The position numbers were made by a program, and so were the translations under genes. 64,000 nt of DNA from Zoogloea sp035335645 (GTDB lineage: Bacteria; Pseudomonadota; Gammaproteobacteria; Burkholderiales; Rhodocyclaceae), in the NCBI GenBank assembly GCA_035335645.1, contig DAOQMM010000003.1, positions 1 through 64,000 of the forward strand, given 5' to 3'. Below, one piece after another: positions 1 through 7,524 of this stretch. Below the pieces are notes generated by a model. It did no database searches. It saw only the letters and a program-made list of their open reading frames with translations, and was not told the DNA's origin. Positions within the stretch are counted from its first letter, which is position 1. The number at the start of each line of letters is the position of its first letter.

Positions 1-530
1 ACCTGCGCATCGACTGGCCGGCCGGCCTGCGCGCGGCGGAGCGGGCGGCCTTCACCGCCCATCGCTTTCATTCGGTGTTCGGTGATATGGGGACCTGGGC
101 CATTCTGGCCGACCAGGGAGCGGTGGGCTTTCCGAGCCTGGCCTGCGCCATCCCTGCGGCGCTGGTGGCGGCCATTGACGAAGCGGCGCAGTCCCGCACG
201 CTGCGCGTGGCCAGTCTTCAACCGGCCTACGTGAGCGACTTCAACCGCTGCCGCGGTCGTTTTCGGGACGACGGTGCCTTCGCCCGTCTGGAGACCGCGC
301 GGATCACTGTCGGGCTGTGGGGCGACGGCCGGTGGCGGGCGTTCCGCAGCCATCCGGTCGAACTGGCGGATGCGGCGGCTGCGGGCCGCTGTCTGACTGC
401 GCTACTGAAAACGCTCCCCCTTGAGGATCTCGTGCCGGCCGGCACGCTCTATACCCGTGGCGGTGACGCTGTCGGTCCGGACGCACTGCCGGCTGGCTGG
501 CGCGGCGAAGCCGTGGAGGACGCGCCGTGA
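1..530 (+). CDS. PilM/MshI-like pilus or secretion assembly protein, 3' part only
   Basis: The frame is open from base 3, so the gene begins upstream of the window and only its C-terminal ~175 residues are visible. No catalytic motif or membrane segment can be seen. The functional guess comes from position alone: the next three genes resemble PilN, PilO and PilP, and a PilM-like actin-fold cytoplasmic protein normally precedes them in type IV pilus and type II secretion operons. The stop codon overlaps the GTG start of the next gene (GTGA at 527-530), which suggests translational coupling. A GspL-like or unrelated protein is possible. Confidence 0.5.
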   Translation, partial: LRIDWPAGLRAAERAAFTAHRFHSVFGDMGTWAILADQGAVGFPSLACAIPAALVAAIDEAAQSRTLRVASLQPAYVSDFNRCRGRFRDDGAFARLETARITVGLWGDGRWRAFRSHPVELADAAAAGRCLTALLKTLPLEDLVPAGTLYTRGGDAVGPDALPAGWRGEAVEDAP

Positions 531-1087
531 GCCCCAGAACGCGCTGGCGCATGCCACCCCCGTTGGGGATCGACTTTGCCCGCCGGCCACGTCGGCCGAG
601 CGCGTTTGGCGGGCTACTGCTGGCCTGTGGTGTGGCGGCCACGATGCTCGTGCTGCGCGAACACGGGCAACTGGATGAACGGGTGGCCGGGGAGCGTGCT
701 CGGCTTGCCCAGTTCCGGCACGGCGTGGCGAAGACTGCATCCGTCCCGTCTCCCCCCACGGCGCCCCTGAGTGAGGGCGAAATCCGGCCGGCTGTGGCCG
801 TCGCTCGCGTGCTGCAGCGAGACTGGCTGGCACTTTTCGGTGCGCTGGAAACTGCGATGGCCGACCCCGGCGTGGCCTTGCTGTCCGTCGAGCAGGATGC
901 GGCCCGGGGTCCGCTCAAGCTGGCGGGTGAGGCTCGCAATCTGCCCGAGGTCTTTGCCCTGATTCACCGGCTGGAGTCGGGGGGCGTGCTGCGGGACGTA
1001 CGCTTGGCCAACTATGACTTTCGGTCCAGTGGATCGGTGCAGGTCGTCGGCTTTGTGCTCGGCGCGCACTGGGAGGGGGGGCCGTGA
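527..1087 (+). CDS. PilN-like inner-membrane assembly protein
   Basis: 186 residues starting at GTG inside the upstream stop (GTGA). A short basic cytoplasmic N-terminus is followed by one membrane segment at about residues 27-45 (AFGGLLLACGVAATMLVL). Next come a charged stretch likely to be helical (EHGQLDERVAGERARLAQF) and a C-terminal alpha/beta domain with the pattern of Fimbrial assembly/PilN proteins (LETAMADPGVALLSVEQD, then LAGEARNLPEVFALIHRLE). PilN-type proteins link the cytoplasmic ATPase/PilM platform to periplasmic PilO. The length and topology match PilN. The family call is by layout and pattern, not by alignment. Confidence 0.6.
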   Translation: MSPRTRWRMPPPLGIDFARRPRRPSAFGGLLLACGVAATMLVLREHGQLDERVAGERARLAQFRHGVAKTASVPSPPTAPLSEGEIRPAVAVARVLQRDWLALFGALETAMADPGVALLSVEQDAARGPLKLAGEARNLPEVFALIHRLESGGVLRDVRLANYDFRSSGSVQVVGFVLGAHWEGGP

Positions 1088-1632
1088 CATGGCGTGATCG
1101 CGTTCGGCAGTCCGCATGGCGAGCGCTGCGCAACGCCGGTTGGGCGGGTGGGGCCGGGGCAGGGTTGCTGCTGCTCGCGCTTGCCGCGGATGGGCTGGTC
1201 AATCGGACGCTGGCCGCCGAAGCGGAGGCGTTGCGCCAGGAGGCACGCGTCGTGGTCAGCCTGCGGGTCCGTCCGCTGTCACCGGAGGAGTCTGATCGGC
1301 AGCGCCTTGACCGTTTCTACGCGAGCTTTCCGGATTCAGCCGGGTTGCCCGATCGGCTGATCCGCATCAACGGCTATGCCCTGGCCCGCCAGGTGGCGGT
1401 GGACCGGGCCGAGTACCGTTCCAGCAAGGAGCCCGGTACGCCCTTGGAGCGTGTCACCCTCAACGTCCCCGCGCATGGCGATTACCCGACGTTGCGGGCC
1501 TGGCTTGGCGACGTGCTGACCGACATGCCAGAGCTGGCGGTCGAGTCGCTGTCCCTCAAGCGCAGCACCATTGCCGATCCGGTTCTGGAGGCTCAGGTTC
1601 ATCTGGCGATATTTCTGAAGAGTGTGCCATGA
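1084..1632 (+). CDS. PilO/GspM-like inner-membrane assembly protein
   Basis: 182 residues from a GTG that overlaps the previous stop (GTGA). A basic cytoplasmic N-terminus is followed by a membrane helix at about residues 19-36 (GWAGGAGAGLLLLALAAD). The periplasmic part begins with a helical segment rich in Glu and Ala and ends with a ferredoxin-like pattern (VTLNVPAHGDYPTLRAWLGD ... AVESLSLKRS). This is the usual architecture of PilO and GspM, the periplasmic partner of PilN/GspL. Being third in a PilM-N-O-P-secretin order supports the assignment. Sequence similarity is weak by eye. Confidence 0.58.
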   Translation: MTWRDRVRQSAWRALRNAGWAGGAGAGLLLLALAADGLVNRTLAAEAEALRQEARVVVSLRVRPLSPEESDRQRLDRFYASFPDSAGLPDRLIRINGYALARQVAVDRAEYRSSKEPGTPLERVTLNVPAHGDYPTLRAWLGDVLTDMPELAVESLSLKRSTIADPVLEAQVHLAIFLKSVP

Positions 1633-2114
1633 GGCGGAGCGGGCTGATCGGGGGTGGGCTCCTCGCGACGATGCTTCTGGTTGCCTGGGTGGCCGGACTG
1701 GAGGACGACGACCTGCCGGCCCCTCCATCGGTCCGTCGTGTGCCGCCTCGCCCGACCGCGCGCAGTGTCGGTTCGACCGCGCTCGACGTGCCCCCACGGC
1801 GTTCTGTGGCGCCTGACATGCGAAACAGTTCGGGCGATCTGTTTCCGGTGGTGAGCTTCGAGCCGCCGCCCCCTCCGCCTCCGCCATCCCTCAAGCCGGT
1901 CGCTCCGCCCTTGCCCTTTCGCTATGCGGGAGGGCTGGACGAGCGGGGGGACATGACGGCCTTTCTTGCAGACGGCGAGCAGATACGCGTCGTGAGGGCG
2001 GGCGAGCTGATCGACGGACGTTATCGGGTGGTGCTGATCAGCCGTGTCCGCATCGACTTTCTCTATCTTCCCCTTAATGAACCCCAGAGCCTTGCGACCG
2101 GGAATCTGCCATGA
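1629..2114 (+). CDS. PilP/GspC-like periplasmic linker protein
   Basis: 161 residues. The ATG overlaps the previous stop (ATGA). An N-terminal membrane anchor (about residues 6-23) is followed by a proline-rich linker containing a run of eight prolines (around residues 79-87). A small C-terminal beta domain follows (LPFRYAGGLDERGDMTAFLA ... GELIDGRYRVVLIS), resembling the PilP/GspC homology region that binds the secretin. Database annotations sometimes give this family the name 'secretion system X translation initiation factor', which misrepresents its likely role. It probably connects the inner-membrane PilN/PilO-like pair to the secretin encoded next. Confidence 0.58.
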   Translation: MRRSGLIGGGLLATMLLVAWVAGLEDDDLPAPPSVRRVPPRPTARSVGSTALDVPPRRSVAPDMRNSSGDLFPVVSFEPPPPPPPPSLKPVAPPLPFRYAGGLDERGDMTAFLADGEQIRVVRAGELIDGRYRVVLISRVRIDFLYLPLNEPQSLATGNLP

Positions 2115-4390
2115 ATTGCTCAATCATCCGGCGCGTCCTCGCCCTTGTGGCCGCCCTGCTCCTGGTGGTCGGCTGCGCGGCCAACCCCGCACTTGAGGAG
2201 AGCCGCAAGGCCTTTGCCACAGGCCATCCGGAGGCGGCCCTGAGGAGCCTGCAGGACAAGGTGAGCGCCGATCCGAAGAATCTGGAACTGCGTGCCTACT
2301 TCCTGCGACAGCGCGACACGCTGATTCTGCGGCAAGTTCTTGCTGCCGATCAGGCCCGCATCGCCGGGCGCTTCGACGAGGCCGAGCGCGCCCTCGCCGT
2401 AGCCCGCCCGTTTGATCCCCGAAATCCACGGGTGATTGCCGCTGCGGAAGCCATTGGCGCACAGAAGCAGCGCAAGCTGCAGATGGAGGACGCCGAGCGG
2501 CGCTTTTCGAAAGGGGATTTAGCCGGCGCGGAGGCGGCGGTGCGGGCGGTGCTGGCCGCCGATCCATCCCACCCGGTGGCCAGTGCCCTGATGCGGCGTC
2601 TTGACGAGCGTGCGGCGGCCCTGGACTCTGCTCCGCTTGCCCTCGCCGGGCCCTTCTCCAAGCTGGTCAGCCTGGAGTTCCGGGATGCCCCCTTGCGCGG
2701 GGTGTTCGAGGCCCTGTCCCGCGCCTCCGGCCTCAACTTCGTCATGGACAGGGATGTTCGGCCGGACATCAAGGTCACCCTCTTCGTGCGGGACAACAGC
2801 ATCGACGATGTGATCAAGCTGCTGATGGTGACCCAGCAGCTTGAACGCAAGCTCCTCAACGGGAATTCGGTGCTGATCTATCCGAATACCCCGGTCAAGC
2901 AGAAGGACTATCAGGAGTTGGTGACGCGCAGCTTCTTTTTGGCCAATGCCGACCCCAAACAGGCCATGGCGATGATCAAGCAAATGGTCAAGACAAGGGA
3001 TGTCTTCGTAGAGGAGAAGCTGAACCTGCTCGTAATGAAGGACACCCCGGCCGCCGTGCGCCTGGCCGAACGCCTCGTTGCAGACCTGGACCTGGCCGAG
3101 CCCGAAGTGATGCTGGACGTGGAAGTGCTGGAGGTCAGTCGCAACACGCTGCTGGAACTGGGAACGCGCTTTCCTGACCAGATCGGTTACGGCCAGTTAC
3201 AACCAACCACCACCAGCTCGGTCACCACTCCGACCGGGACCACGCTCACCCAGAGTCTCGGCGGACAGCTTCTCCAGGGCAATATCAATCTGCGCCAGAC
3301 GGGCGAACTTGTGCCTTTCGTGGCCAACCCGGGGCTGCTCCTCAATCTCAAGGACCAGGACGGCAATTCCAACATTCTCGCCAATCCCCGTATCCGGGTG
3401 AAGAACCGGGACAAGGCCAAGATCCACATCGGTGAGAAGTTGCCGGTGTTCACCACGACCTCAACCGCCAACGTTGGCGTGTCGTCGTCCGTCAATTACC
3501 TGGACGTCGGGTTGAAGCTGGAAGTCGAGCCCTCGGTTCACCTTGATGACGAGGTCGCCATCAAGGTGAACCTGGAAGTGAGCAGTATTGCCAAGGAAGT
3601 CACCGGGCCGGCCGGCTCGCTGGCCTATCAGGTGGGCACGCGCAGTGCGATCACGTCCCTACGTCTGCGCGACGGTGAAACCCAGGTGCTTGCCGGGCTC
3701 ATCAGCGACGAGGAGCGCAGTTCCGCCAATCGCCTGCCGGGCCTTGGCGAATTGCCCGGTGTCGGGCGCCTGTTCAGCAGCCAGCGGGATGTGGGCAACA
3801 AGACCGAGATTGTGCTGCTGATCACGCCCAGGATCCTGCGCAATATTGCCAAATCCGGTTCTGCCAGCCCGACGCAGGCGGCTGGGACGGAATCGACGGT
3901 GGGGGCCTTGCCGCTGTTGATCGGGGCTACCCGGGCGGGCGCGCTGGGGCTCAAGTCTCCGGCGGGCGCAGCGTTGCCCCCTGCAGTGGCCCAGGCCTTG
4001 GTGGCCTCGGCTGCGGCACCGACGGGGGTTTCCGCGTCCGTTGAAGGCGTAAGGCCCGCGCTCAGGCTGGAGGTGCCGGACGAGGTGCATCCGGGTGAGG
4101 AGTTTGCGGTGACCGTGACGCTTGAAAGCGTTGCCGGGGAGGGCTGCTCACTCCAGATGGGGTTCGATTCCTCCCTCGTGGACATCGTCGACGGGCAGAG
4201 CGAGCGTGGTGACGTCGTCGTCCTGCAACTCCCGGCGGGCCCGGCGTCCAGTCTCGCGGTTCGTTTCCGGGCCCGGCCCGGCGCCGTGGGGCGAGCCGGC
4301 TTCAGTCTGTTGTCCGCGCAGGGACTGACGCCGGGGCAGGGGCAGGCTGTCTTACTGCCGGCACCCGGCGGCGTCCAGATCGTGCCCTGA
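2111..4390 (+). CDS. gspD: Secretin (GspD/PilQ family) lipoprotein with C-terminal cohesin-like domain
   Basis: 759 residues, ATG overlapping the preceding stop. The N-terminus is a lipoprotein signal with a lipobox (LLVVGC, Cys about 22), so the protein is probably anchored in the outer membrane. Residues ~25-190 look like TPR-type helical repeats. An STN/N0-like domain follows (SLEFRDAPLRGVFEALSR ... DRDVRPDIKVTL), then an N1 domain, and the secretin pore domain (~340-590) with the typical ending TRSAITSLRLRDGETQVLAG and KTEIVLLITPRIL. After a low-complexity linker, residues ~650-759 (LRLEVPDEVHPGEEFAVTVT ... GFDSSLVDI) look like a cohesin/CBM fold, an addition that classical GspD lacks. 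It forms the outer-membrane channel of the machine encoded here. Confidence 0.85.
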   Translation: MNCSIIRRVLALVAALLLVVGCAANPALEESRKAFATGHPEAALRSLQDKVSADPKNLELRAYFLRQRDTLILRQVLAADQARIAGRFDEAERALAVARPFDPRNPRVIAAAEAIGAQKQRKLQMEDAERRFSKGDLAGAEAAVRAVLAADPSHPVASALMRRLDERAAALDSAPLALAGPFSKLVSLEFRDAPLRGVFEALSRASGLNFVMDRDVRPDIKVTLFVRDNSIDDVIKLLMVTQQLERKLLNGNSVLIYPNTPVKQKDYQELVTRSFFLANADPKQAMAMIKQMVKTRDVFVEEKLNLLVMKDTPAAVRLAERLVADLDLAEPEVMLDVEVLEVSRNTLLELGTRFPDQIGYGQLQPTTTSSVTTPTGTTLTQSLGGQLLQGNINLRQTGELVPFVANPGLLLNLKDQDGNSNILANPRIRVKNRDKAKIHIGEKLPVFTTTSTANVGVSSSVNYLDVGLKLEVEPSVHLDDEVAIKVNLEVSSIAKEVTGPAGSLAYQVGTRSAITSLRLRDGETQVLAGLISDEERSSANRLPGLGELPGVGRLFSSQRDVGNKTEIVLLITPRILRNIAKSGSASPTQAAGTESTVGALPLLIGATRAGALGLKSPAGAALPPAVAQALVASAAAPTGVSASVEGVRPALRLEVPDEVHPGEEFAVTVTLESVAGEGCSLQMGFDSSLVDIVDGQSERGDVVVLQLPAGPASSLAVRFRARPGAVGRAGFSLLSAQGLTPGQGQAVLLPAPGGVQIVP

Positions 4391-4393
4391 GCC

Positions 4394-4864
4394 ATGAGCG
4401 GCCGTGGCTTTACCCTGATCGAGATGCTTGTCACCGTAGCCGTGGTGGCGGTACTCGCTGCCATGGCCGTGCCCGTCGGGCTCGTCACCGTCCAGCGCGC
4501 GAAGGAAGGCGAACTGCGCACGGCCCTGCGCCAGATCCGGGAAGGCATCGACACCTACAAGCGCTATGTCGACGAAGGGCGCATTGCCCGGGCGGCGGAT
4601 GCGAACGGCTATCCGCCGCACCTCGAAGATCTTGTCCGGGGCGCGCCTGACGCCAAATCGCCCGGTGCCGCCCGGATCTACGTGATGCGGCGTATTCCGC
4701 GTGACCCCTTCAATACCGATGCCGCGATCGCGGCATCAGAAACCTGGGGTCGGCGCAGCTATGCCAGTCCTCCCGATGCGCCCGAGGAAGGTAGGGACGT
4801 CTTCGACGTGTATTCCCGGAGTCCCAGCATCGGACTCAACGGAATTCCCTACCGGGACTGGTGA
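4394..4864 (+). CDS. Type II secretion/type IV pilin-like major pseudopilin (GspG-like)
   Basis: 156 residues starting three bases after the secretin stop. The prepilin peptidase site G|FTLIEM is at residues 5-10, followed by a hydrophobic helix (LVTVAVVAVLAAMAVPVGLV), so the mature protein starts with Phe and has the conserved Glu5. The globular part has the GspG-like pattern of a DPF proline turn (RIPRDPFNT) near the end. GspG proteins build the pseudopilus that works as a piston in secretion. The stop overlaps the start of the next pseudopilin. Confidence 0.8.
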   Translation: MSGRGFTLIEMLVTVAVVAVLAAMAVPVGLVTVQRAKEGELRTALRQIREGIDTYKRYVDEGRIARAADANGYPPHLEDLVRGAPDAKSPGAARIYVMRRIPRDPFNTDAAIAASETWGRRSYASPPDAPEEGRDVFDVYSRSPSIGLNGIPYRDW

Positions 4865-5250
4865 TGACACCTCGGCGACCCATTCCTTGCAAGGGCTTCA
4901 CGCTGGTGGAATTGCTGGTGGTGATGGCCATCGTTGCGATGCTGCTGTCCATCGCGGCGCCGCGCTATTTCGGTCATCTGGCACGCGCCCGGGAGGCTGC
5001 GCTGGCCGAAACCCTGGCCGTTACACGTGACGCCATCGACAAGTTCAACGGGGATGTGGGGCGTTATCCCCGTGATCTCGACGAACTGGTCACGGGACGC
5101 TATCTGCGGGCCCTGCCACTTGACCCGCTTACCGAACGCCGGGACGACTGGATATTGGTTGCTCCTCCGGATGGCGGGGAAGGCGTATCGGATCTTCACA
5201 GCAGCGCGCAGGGAACCGCTCGTGACGGACGGGCCTTCAACGCCTTATGA
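4861..5250 (+). CDS. GspG-like pseudopilin
   Basis: 129 residues. The start is GTG at 4861 (overlapping the previous TGA) or ATG at 4864. A longer leader (MMTPRRPIPCKG) precedes the prepilin peptidase site G|FTLVEL, followed by a hydrophobic helix. The globular domain contains GspG-type signatures (DKFNGDVGRYPRDLDELVTG, then LPLDPLTERRDDW). It is probably a second pseudopilin of the same filament or a minor subunit. The stop overlaps the next ATG. Confidence 0.78.
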   Translation: MMTPRRPIPCKGFTLVELLVVMAIVAMLLSIAAPRYFGHLARAREAALAETLAVTRDAIDKFNGDVGRYPRDLDELVTGRYLRALPLDPLTERRDDWILVAPPDGGEGVSDLHSSAQGTARDGRAFNAL

Positions 5251-5780
5251 TGCGGCGAAAACATCAGGGGGGCGCCACCTATCTGCTCACGCTGTTTGCG
5301 GTGGCTGCGCTGGGTGTGGCGCTTGCCCGTTTTGGGGCCGTGTGGACGACGACGCTCCAGCGCGAACGGGAGGCCGAACTGATCTTTATTGGCGGCGAGT
5401 TTGCTCGGGCGATGGCCAGCTATCGCAGTGCGGGATCCGGTACTGAGCCCGAGGCGCCGCCGGAACTGGAGAGCCTGCTGCTGGATCCCCGCTTTCCCTA
5501 TGTCCGGCGCCACCTGCGCAAGCTGTACAGGGATCCGATGACAGGGAAGGCGGACTGGTTGATCGAGCGACAGGGCGGGCGCATCGTTGGCGTGCGCAGC
5601 CGCTCCACGCAGCATGCGCTGCGGTGCGCCGCTTTGCCCGCTTGGGTCCGCAATGTTGCGAGAGTTCCGGAGGATGCGCGCTATTCCGACTGGCTCTTTC
5701 ACCCGGAAGAGAGGAGTGGCGCCCGAAATCATGGGGAGACTGCGTCGGAAAGCGGTTCCTTGTGGCCCCCATCAAGATGA
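5247..5780 (+). CDS. Pseudopilin-like protein without a canonical Glu5
   Basis: 177 residues. The short basic leader ends in Gly-Gly followed by ATYLLTLFAVAALGVALARF, a pilin-like hydrophobic helix in which position +5 after the likely cleavage site is not Glu. Known GspK-type tip pseudopilins also lack Glu5. The conserved-looking segment LRKLYRDPMTGKADW resembles GspG-type C-terminal parts. It is the last gene of the operon and lies upstream of a terminator-like hairpin. It may be a minor or tip pseudopilin; whether prepilin peptidase processes it is unknown. Confidence 0.6.
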   Translation: MMRRKHQGGATYLLTLFAVAALGVALARFGAVWTTTLQREREAELIFIGGEFARAMASYRSAGSGTEPEAPPELESLLLDPRFPYVRRHLRKLYRDPMTGKADWLIERQGGRIVGVRSRSTQHALRCAALPAWVRNVARVPEDARYSDWLFHPEERSGARNHGETASESGSLWPPSR

Positions 5781-5856
5781 CCGCTGAGCGGTCGCGCCCA
5801 GATGGGTGATCACTGCCCGCTTCTGCCGGCTCCGAACCCGCAATCGACCCGATAAC

Positions 5857-5886
5857 AAAAAAGCCAACCCTCGCGGATTGGCTTTT
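5857..5886. terminator. Bidirectional intrinsic terminator
   Basis: Inverted repeat with arms AAAAGCCAACCC and GGATTGGCTTTT around a TCGC loop, one mismatch, with an A run on one side and a T run on the other. It can end the pilus/secretion operon on the plus strand and the tRNA-Asn transcript on the minus strand. The arms closely resemble those of the terminator at 10234-10265. Confidence 0.75.
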
Positions 5887-5900
5887 CTGCTTGCTTGTCT

Positions 5901-5976
5901 TGGCTCCTCGACCTGGGCTCGAACCAGGGACCTACGGATTAACAGTCCGGCGCTCTACCGACTGAGCTATCGAGGA
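5901..5976 (-). tRNA. tRNA-Asn (GUU), copy 2
   Basis: 76-nt cloverleaf on the minus strand: 5' TCCTCGATAGCTCAGTCGGT, anticodon loop CTGTTAATC (anticodon GTT), T loop GGTTCGAGCCC, encoded CCA end. Identical over its whole length to the copy at 6026-6101 and probably cotranscribed with it. Confidence 0.97.
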
Positions 5977-6025
5977 TCTGACGGGGTGGTTACGCATTTC
6001 AGGAATGCATCACCGAAAAGTGTTC

Positions 6026-6101
6026 TGGCTCCTCGACCTGGGCTCGAACCAGGGACCTACGGATTAACAGTCCGGCGCTCTACCGACTGAGCTATCGAGG
6101 A
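6026..6101 (-). tRNA. tRNA-Asn (GUU), copy 1
   Basis: 76-nt minus-strand tRNA with anticodon GTT and encoded CCA, identical to the copy 49 bases further along the transcript. A sigma-70 type promoter lies directly upstream at 6114-6142. Confidence 0.97.
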
Positions 6102-6113
6102 ACAGAGGCGCGC

Positions 6114-6142
6114 ATTCTAGTTGCGAAGACAGTGCACGTCAA
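6114..6142 (-). promoter_or_regulatory. Sigma-70 promoter of the tRNA-Asn pair
   Basis: On the minus strand TTGACG (6142-6137), a 17-base spacer and TAGAAT (6119-6114) lie 13 bases before the first tRNA-Asn. The discriminator is GC-rich, as expected for growth-rate-controlled stable RNA promoters. Confidence 0.75.
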
Positions 6143-6168
6143 GGCGATCATGCGCGCGCAACACACCC

Positions 6169-6187
6169 GCCCCGGGGATGCCGGGGC
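6169..6187 (-). terminator. Hairpin downstream of the aminotransferase
   Basis: GCCCCGG / CCGGGGC with a 5-base loop, 10 bases past the aminotransferase stop on the minus strand. No U tract follows, so it may be a stability hairpin and not a true terminator. Confidence 0.4.
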
Positions 6188-6197
6188 AGGGTGAGGG

Positions 6198-7406
6198 TCA
6201 GGCCTTGAGGACGGCGGCGATGGCGTCGGCGACGTAGTCCAGGTTCTTGCTGTTCAGCGCAGCCAGGCAGATGCGGCCGGTGCCGACGGCGTAGATGCCG
6301 AATTCGGTCTTCATGCGCTCCACCTGGGCGGCGGAGAGGCCGGTGTAGGAGAACATGCCGCGCTGCTTGATCACGAAGGAGAAGTCCTGGTCGACCTTGC
6401 GGGCGGCAAGCTGTTCGACGAGGCCGGTGCGCATGGCACGGATGCGCTCGCGCATGCCGGCCAGTTCGGCTTCCCACTGGGCGCGCAGTTCGGGGGTGGA
6501 CAGCACCGCCGCGACGATGGCGCCGCCGTGGATCGGCGGGTTGGAGTAGTTGGTGCGGATCACGCGCTTGAGCTGGGACAGTACGCGGGCGGACTCGTCC
6601 TTGTTCTGGGTGACGATGGACAGGGCGCCGACGCGCTCGCCGTACAGCGAAAAGCTCTTCGAGAAGGAGCTGGAAACAAAGAAGGACAGGCCGGAGGCGG
6701 CGAACAGGTTGACTGCCACGGCGTCCGGTTCGATGCCGTCGGCGAAGCCCTGGTAGGCCATGTCGAGGAAAGGCACCAGGCCGCGGGTGGCACAGGCCTT
6801 GACGACCTCAGCCCACTGGGCTTCAGTGAGGTCGGCGCCGGTCGGGTTGTGGCAGCAGGCGTGCAGGACGATGATGGAACCGGCCGGCAGGCTGTTGAGC
6901 GTGGCGATCATGCCTTCGGCGTTGGCGCCGCGGGTGGCCGGATCGTAATAGGGGTAGTTCTCGACCGGGAAGCCGGCGGCCTCGAAGAGGGCACGGTGGT
7001 TTTCCCAGGACGGATCGGAGATGTAAACGGTGGCGCCGGGCACGACGCGCTTGAGCAGGTCGGCACCGATCTTGAGGGCGCCGGTGCCGCCGAGGGCCTG
7101 GGCGGTGACCACACGGCCATCGGACAGCAGCGGGCTGGCAGCGCCGAAGAGCAGGTTCTGCACGGCGTTGTTGTAGGCGGCAGGGCCTTCGATGGGCTGG
7201 TAGCCGCGCGGCGGCGCCGCTTCGAGGCGGGCCTTTTCGGCGGTCTTGACGGCGGCCAGCAGGGGGATCTTGCCGTTGTCGTCGAAGTAGACGCCGACGC
7301 CGAGGTTGACCTTGGTGTTGCGGGTGTCCGCATTGAAGGCTTCGTTCAGGCCAAGGATCGGATCGCGGGGGGCCATGTCCACCGCGGCGAAGATCGAAGA
7401 GCTCAT
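6198..7406 (-). CDS. tyrB: Aromatic-amino-acid/aspartate aminotransferase (class I, PLP)
   Basis: 402 residues from the ATG at 7406-7404, preceded by GGAG at good spacing. A longer frame is open upstream, but its extra residues do not look like the family. Class I aminotransferase of the AspC/TyrB type: N-terminal FAAVDMAPRDPILGLNEAF, cofactor region, and the PLP-lysine motif SSFSKSFSLYGERVG. The C-terminal small domain has the motif QRGMFSYTGLSAAQV, which is characteristic of aspartate/tyrosine transaminases. It transfers amino groups between aspartate or aromatic amino acids and 2-oxoglutarate in the cytoplasm. The choice between aspC and tyrB cannot be made from sequence alone. It is divergent from uvrB. 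Confidence 0.9.
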   Translation of the reverse strand: MSSSIFAAVDMAPRDPILGLNEAFNADTRNTKVNLGVGVYFDDNGKIPLLAAVKTAEKARLEAAPPRGYQPIEGPAAYNNAVQNLLFGAASPLLSDGRVVTAQALGGTGALKIGADLLKRVVPGATVYISDPSWENHRALFEAAGFPVENYPYYDPATRGANAEGMIATLNSLPAGSIIVLHACCHNPTGADLTEAQWAEVVKACATRGLVPFLDMAYQGFADGIEPDAVAVNLFAASGLSFFVSSSFSKSFSLYGERVGALSIVTQNKDESARVLSQLKRVIRTNYSNPPIHGGAIVAAVLSTPELRAQWEAELAGMRERIRAMRTGLVEQLAARKVDQDFSFVIKQRGMFSYTGLSAAQVERMKTEFGIYAVGTGRICLAALNSKNLDYVADAIAAVLKA

Positions 7407-7524
7407 GGATTCTCCAGTTGGGCGAAGGGTGCGCGCTGCTGCGGGGCGCGCGCTGGGCGATAATGCAGGGCTGCCGGTGTTTCCCGGCGGGCACGGCATT
7501 CTGACTCAAAACTGACATTTTATC

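Noticed and set aside
6528..7463. Plus-strand frame of 311 codons
   Set aside because: Antisense to the aminotransferase; Gly/Val-rich nonsense composition.
7407..7524. SOS box for uvrB
   Set aside because: No CTG-N10-CAG type operator found in the divergent spacer.
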